Below are positions 7,550 to 10,223 of a stretch of DNA of 10,223 nucleotides, one piece after another. This stretch comes from Pseudomonadota bacterium (GTDB taxonomy: Bacteria; Bdellovibrionota_B; Oligoflexia; Oligoflexales; JAPPIL01): assembly GCA_028877195.1 (NCBI GenBank), contig JAPPIL010000060.1, positions 1 to 10,223 of the forward strand, read 5' to 3'. The notes under the pieces are model-generated. The model was given only the letters and a program-made list of their open reading frames with translations. It did not search any database and had not been told where the DNA came from. Made by a program: the position numbers and the translations under genes. Position 1 is the stretch's first letter. Each line of letters starts with the position of its first letter.

Positions 7550-8203
7550 ATGAACGTTGGTAAAATAGTAGTAGCAATATCAGGCAAGGGAGTCATGCTC
7601 CAGCATTTGTTGCTGCACCAGCAGGAATATCACTATCAGGTTGTCGGGGTCATCGCATCCAAAGATACTGCCGCTGGGCTTGTCTATGCCCGCAAGCTTG
7701 ACTTGCCGACGTTGGTTTGCGATTTCGATGCGCAAGAACAAGCTACCCGTAAACTTACGCCTTGGCTACAACATCATGCTGCTGAAGCGATTATTCTGGC
7801 TGGATTCACACGTCGTTTCCCTGCCGTCGCAGGCTTTGAGCACCACACTATCAGCACCCACCCTTCTTTATTGCCGAAGTTCGGTGGTGAGGGCATGTTT
7901 GGCATGAACGTGCATCGGGCCGTGTTTGATGCGGGCGAGACAACAACGGGTATCACCGCCCACATGGTGGTGCATGGTTTTGATGAAGGGCATTACGTTG
8001 CCCAAGTTGCGACGGATATTTCCAAATGCCGCAACGCCAAAGAAGTGCAGAGCAAGGTGCTGGCGGTAGAAAAGCACTTTTATCCACATCTAATACGGAC
8101 GTTGGTTGCGAAGCATTGGGACGACGACTGGTCTAAAATTCCAACCCTCAAGTATCGTGATGCGGATTTTTTAGCGGCAACAGGTCGTAAGCAGTGCTCA
8201 TAG
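7550..8203 (+). CDS. PurN-like formyltransferase with altered active site
   Basis: A 217-residue member of the formyltransferase superfamily closest to phosphoribosylglycinamide formyltransferase (GAR transformylase, purine step 3, EC 2.1.2.2). Supporting landmarks are SGKG at 11-14, LAGFTRRF (83-90) matching the folate-site LAGFMR of PurN, THPSLLPKFGGEGMFG (103-118), which resembles a short GGKGMYG-type PurN subgroup, and GFDEGHYVAQ (143-152) with the catalytic Asp145. His104 is kept. The Asn that normally stands two residues before this His (Asn106 in E. coli) is Ser102 (codon AGC, 7853-7855). The GAR phosphate loop, normally G-S-N-L-Q, reads G14-V15-M16-L17-Q18. The frame is intact and of normal length. 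It lies 20 bp after fmt, and its end overlaps or abuts the next gene. It may be a divergent PurN, a paralogue with another substrate, or a weak or inactive enzyme. No purM, purH or other purine gene is nearby, so no purN symbol is given. Confidence 0.85.
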   Translation: MNVGKIVVAISGKGVMLQHLLLHQQEYHYQVVGVIASKDTAAGLVYARKLDLPTLVCDFDAQEQATRKLTPWLQHHAAEAIILAGFTRRFPAVAGFEHHTISTHPSLLPKFGGEGMFGMNVHRAVFDAGETTTGITAHMVVHGFDEGHYVAQVATDISKCRNAKEVQSKVLAVEKHFYPHLIRTLVAKHWDDDWSKIPTLKYRDADFLAATGRKQCS

Positions 8204-8235
8204 CATACCCCAACAAACAAGCCTGTCGGGATGTA

Positions 8236-9228
8236 ATGAACTACGCGGCTTGGCCTTGTCTTGCCGTATTTGTGTGGCTGTTGGCAGCCATTGCTGTAGC
8301 TAGCGCACCGACGACTGCCCCCCAGACAGCTGCGCTACGGCAATGTCTTGTTCACAACCAGAACGGCAAGCTGCAATCGCCATCCAAATCTTTAGATGCC
8401 GCGATCAATGCCAGTATTGACTATATCGCTAATCGCAACATACCTGCGTTGACCAAACAGTTTCACCCGCGTCTACAGCAGATGGGTATCGACCTGCCTG
8501 ATTTTTTCAAACGCATAGAGATGATTTATCGCCGACCTTACAAGGTGAATATCGCAAGGCTGTGGGAATTACAGCCTGACGGTGAGGTTGCACCGATTGC
8601 TTGCCCGCAAGATGCTCTCCAACTCAAACCCATGTATGGTTTCAGACAACAGTTTTTTCTCTGGCTGTCGGTCATCGGCAAGACTGAAATGGGGCGCATA
8701 CTTATCGTCTATGTGCCAAACAGCAAGGATGCCAAGGCTAAGTGGCATATCGCGGCGCTACATTCCCAGCAATGGACACATCTGGGGCATGACTTTAACC
8801 TTTGGCTACAGCAGGCGGAGAAGGAGAAGACCGCAATGCTTGCCTATGTCAAATACGACATCGCGGCAAAACTCCTGCGGGACAGCCCATTCATCAAATT
8901 TCCGCAAACGGCATTGATCCGCAGCAAACAACACCAGTTGCTTACCACTGCTGTATGGGAGAAGACTATCAGGTCAACGCTACAGGCACAAATACTGGCA
9001 ATCGAGACCATCTTGGCTGCGGGTGGGGTTGGTATCCTACTGCGTATTAGTTTAGAAAAGCCTCTATCAGGTGCGGACAGCCGCAGTCTTTGTGCGCAAC
9101 TACTCCAGCAACTCCAAGCGAAGAGCTGGTTTCAAGGCTTTGCGGGGATAAAGTGCAGCTTTGTCTTGCGAGGCGAAGACCCTAGCAAGGAGGGGGTGCT
9201 CGGTGGTTTATACATGCCGCGTCGGTAG
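8236..9228 (+). CDS. Exported protein of unknown function, last gene of the fmt cluster
   Basis: Predicted 330-residue protein from ATG 8236, which has GGGA a few bases upstream and opens directly into a signal peptide: a hydrophobic run at 9-21 and small residues (AVASA) with likely cleavage near Ala22-Ala24. An in-frame GTG at 8194 would overlap the PurN-like gene by 10 bp and add 14 residues; translational coupling makes it a real alternative. The mature part starts with a helical region, then alternates hydrophobic strands with Trp/Tyr-rich segments (for example ILIVYVPN and WHIAALHSQQW), loosely like an NTF2-type cone fold, a tentative impression only. A C-terminal part (about 225-330) is amphipathic. 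There are Cys residues in the mature chain but no lipobox. It is the last member of the fmt - PurN-like run and has no recognised link to one-carbon metabolism. Confidence 0.78.
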   Translation: MNYAAWPCLAVFVWLLAAIAVASAPTTAPQTAALRQCLVHNQNGKLQSPSKSLDAAINASIDYIANRNIPALTKQFHPRLQQMGIDLPDFFKRIEMIYRRPYKVNIARLWELQPDGEVAPIACPQDALQLKPMYGFRQQFFLWLSVIGKTEMGRILIVYVPNSKDAKAKWHIAALHSQQWTHLGHDFNLWLQQAEKEKTAMLAYVKYDIAAKLLRDSPFIKFPQTALIRSKQHQLLTTAVWEKTIRSTLQAQILAIETILAAGGVGILLRISLEKPLSGADSRSLCAQLLQQLQAKSWFQGFAGIKCSFVLRGEDPSKEGVLGGLYMPRR

Positions 9229-9248
9229 GCGAGCCTAGCACACTGCTC

Positions 9249-10031
9249 CTAAAAAACTTCCGTCTCCCTAACCACGCGGCCGGTAAGATAGACGCAAATA
9301 GCAGTAAGCAAGATCGCTAGCAGTAGCGGCTCAAGAGCGAGTTCCATTGACTGGAGGAATGACGGCACGTCCCATGCAAGCGCTGGCAATGCCAGAGGTA
9401 TGCGAGGCAAAAAATTCATCTCTGCCAACATATCCAAACAGTGCATGGGTAACAGATAGAACCAGAAGACACAGAAGCCCAGTGCCTGTGCTATGGCGAG
9501 TATGCGGCGACCGCGGGCGTAGCTATTGTTTATTTCAACACATAAAAACACACAGGCAAGCATCGGCAACAACATGGTGAACAACATATATGAGCTGGCA
9601 GTAAATAAAAATTCGTAGAAAGAACGCGCTTCTGCGGGTAGGGGTATGAACAATGACATCGCCAAGACCAGCAGCACGTAGATGCAGAGACTGACAGCAA
9701 AGAAAGCAAAGCGCAGAGACTGCAGAGCATAGATAGAACGAGGTGAAAGTTTAAGTAGGTAGATGTTCGCGTTACTCTTATCCCGTCGCCCGAACAAGAA
9801 GGCGAAGGTAAGCACAAACATAGAACTCAAGATCAGCACGAGATAAATCAAGCTGTGTGCGATTAATACTGCTTCATACTTGCCATCAATGCCGTCCCAC
9901 ATACCGTTGCTATGCATCATCGCATGCAGTGCTAGCGCAACTAATAGCAGGATAAGCAAGTTCAATCCCACCCACACCATGTAGCGCTGGGCTTCAAAAC
10001 GCAGGTATTTTATTGTCCAGATCAGTTTCAT
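9249..10031 (-). CDS. Six-segment inner-membrane protein, ABC-2-type permease-like
   Basis: Predicted 260-residue integral membrane protein. Six hydrophobic segments stand out at about 18-38, 54-80, 106-130, 141-166, 176-196 and 231-250, joined by short loops; a basic loop (GRRDKSNANIYLLKLSP, about 81-97) follows the second segment. The N-terminal amphipathic helix with K/R and aromatic residues, six-segment layout and length fit the membrane subunit of ABC-2-type exporters, but the family call is inferred from architecture, not from a diagnostic motif. No ATPase subunit is visible; it would have to lie off the right edge or elsewhere. ATG at 10031 has a poor ribosome site (only a G-run about 15 bases upstream). 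Its 3' end is 20 bp from the convergent exported-protein gene, and no clear terminator separates them. Confidence 0.82.
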   Translation of the reverse strand: MKLIWTIKYLRFEAQRYMVWVGLNLLILLLVALALHAMMHSNGMWDGIDGKYEAVLIAHSLIYLVLILSSMFVLTFAFLFGRRDKSNANIYLLKLSPRSIYALQSLRFAFFAVSLCIYVLLVLAMSLFIPLPAEARSFYEFLFTASSYMLFTMLLPMLACVFLCVEINNSYARGRRILAIAQALGFCVFWFYLLPMHCLDMLAEMNFLPRIPLALPALAWDVPSFLQSMELALEPLLLAILLTAICVYLTGRVVRETEVF

Positions 10032-10223
10032 TTTTGTAGTAGGAATGCCCCCAATGTGATGAGAGCTGCATTGCTTTATCGCGTCTCTTTTTGTAAGAAG
10101 ACGAAAAACAGCATACGGTACTCCAAAAACAGCCTCTCTTCAATATTAACCTGCCCTCAAATATGCTGCCAATTATATTGATTCAATGCCCTTTTATCGG
10201 TGCTTTTTTGCCTAGCTCAAGCT
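10032..10223. other. Right-edge intergenic stretch
   Basis: No gene of usable length is seen on either strand. There is a 9-bp direct repeat AAAAACAGC at 10104-10112 and 10125-10133. On the minus strand one frame is open from the window edge to a TGA at about 10180 (12 codons, ending KGH); it could be the tail of an upstream gene, but it is too short to judge. No convincing terminator was found. Confidence 0.3.
10076..10114 (-). other. Possible 12-codon leader ORF before the membrane-protein gene
   Basis: On the minus strand GGAG (10124-10121), six bases before an ATG at 10114, opens a 12-codon frame (MLFFVFLQKETR, then TAA), ending 44 bp before the ATG of the membrane protein. Its Shine-Dalgarno site is better than that of the main gene. 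It could be a leader peptide or chance. A partial stem in the same stretch, CGTCT (10082-10086) with AGACG (10099-10103), would be covered by ribosomes translating it. Confidence 0.25.

Noticed and set aside
9221..9256. TAGG/CCTA hairpin followed by an A-run between the convergent genes, as a terminator
   Set aside because: The stem is only 4-5 bp with a tiny loop, overlaps a stop codon, and on neither strand is it followed directly by a T-run.

Overview
The window reads as chromosomal DNA from a Gram-negative bacterium of intermediate GC content. Two proteins begin with lipoprotein signal peptides, two more with Sec-type signal peptides, and one is a polytopic membrane protein, so there is much envelope investment beside ordinary housekeeping enzymes. 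The mix of long VWA lipoproteins and unrecognised exported proteins would fit a Bdellovibrionota/Oligoflexia-like or other deltaproteobacterial-type lineage, but that is a low-confidence guess. No rRNA, tRNA, CRISPR array, transposase or phage gene was seen.

Layout: positions 1-170 hold no convincing gene but contain a strong 11-bp palindromic stem-loop flanked by two GAGGGGGG direct repeats, with a smaller stem-loop on each side. A large VWA-domain lipoprotein gene (171-2420, minus) follows. It is transcribed divergently from acetoacetyl-CoA synthetase (2551-4560, plus). Next come a small unknown lipoprotein (4663-5421, plus) and an unknown exported protein (5408-6382, minus), which overlap tail to tail by 14 bp. 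A compact plus-strand cluster follows: methionyl-tRNA formyltransferase fmt (6528-7529), a PurN-like formyltransferase (7550-8203) and an unknown exported protein (about 8236-9228). A six-segment membrane protein resembling ABC-2-type permeases (9249-10031, minus) closes the window. The last 190 bases are non-coding or leader, with a possible 12-codon ORF on the minus strand.

How the genes may work together: AACS activates acetoacetate to acetoacetyl-CoA and looks like a stand-alone metabolic gene. Fmt and the PurN-like protein belong to the same formyltransferase superfamily, whose characterised members of these two types use 10-formyltetrahydrofolate, and they are probably co-transcribed. 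The PurN-like protein has lost the catalytic Asn of the Asn-His-Asp triad and the Ser-Asn of the GAR phosphate-binding loop while keeping an intact frame, so its activity or substrate is doubtful. This is the most interesting anomaly in the window. The large VWA lipoprotein, with about five or six tandem beta-type repeats behind the VWA domain, is the other notable item and is probably a surface or periplasmic binding/adhesion protein.
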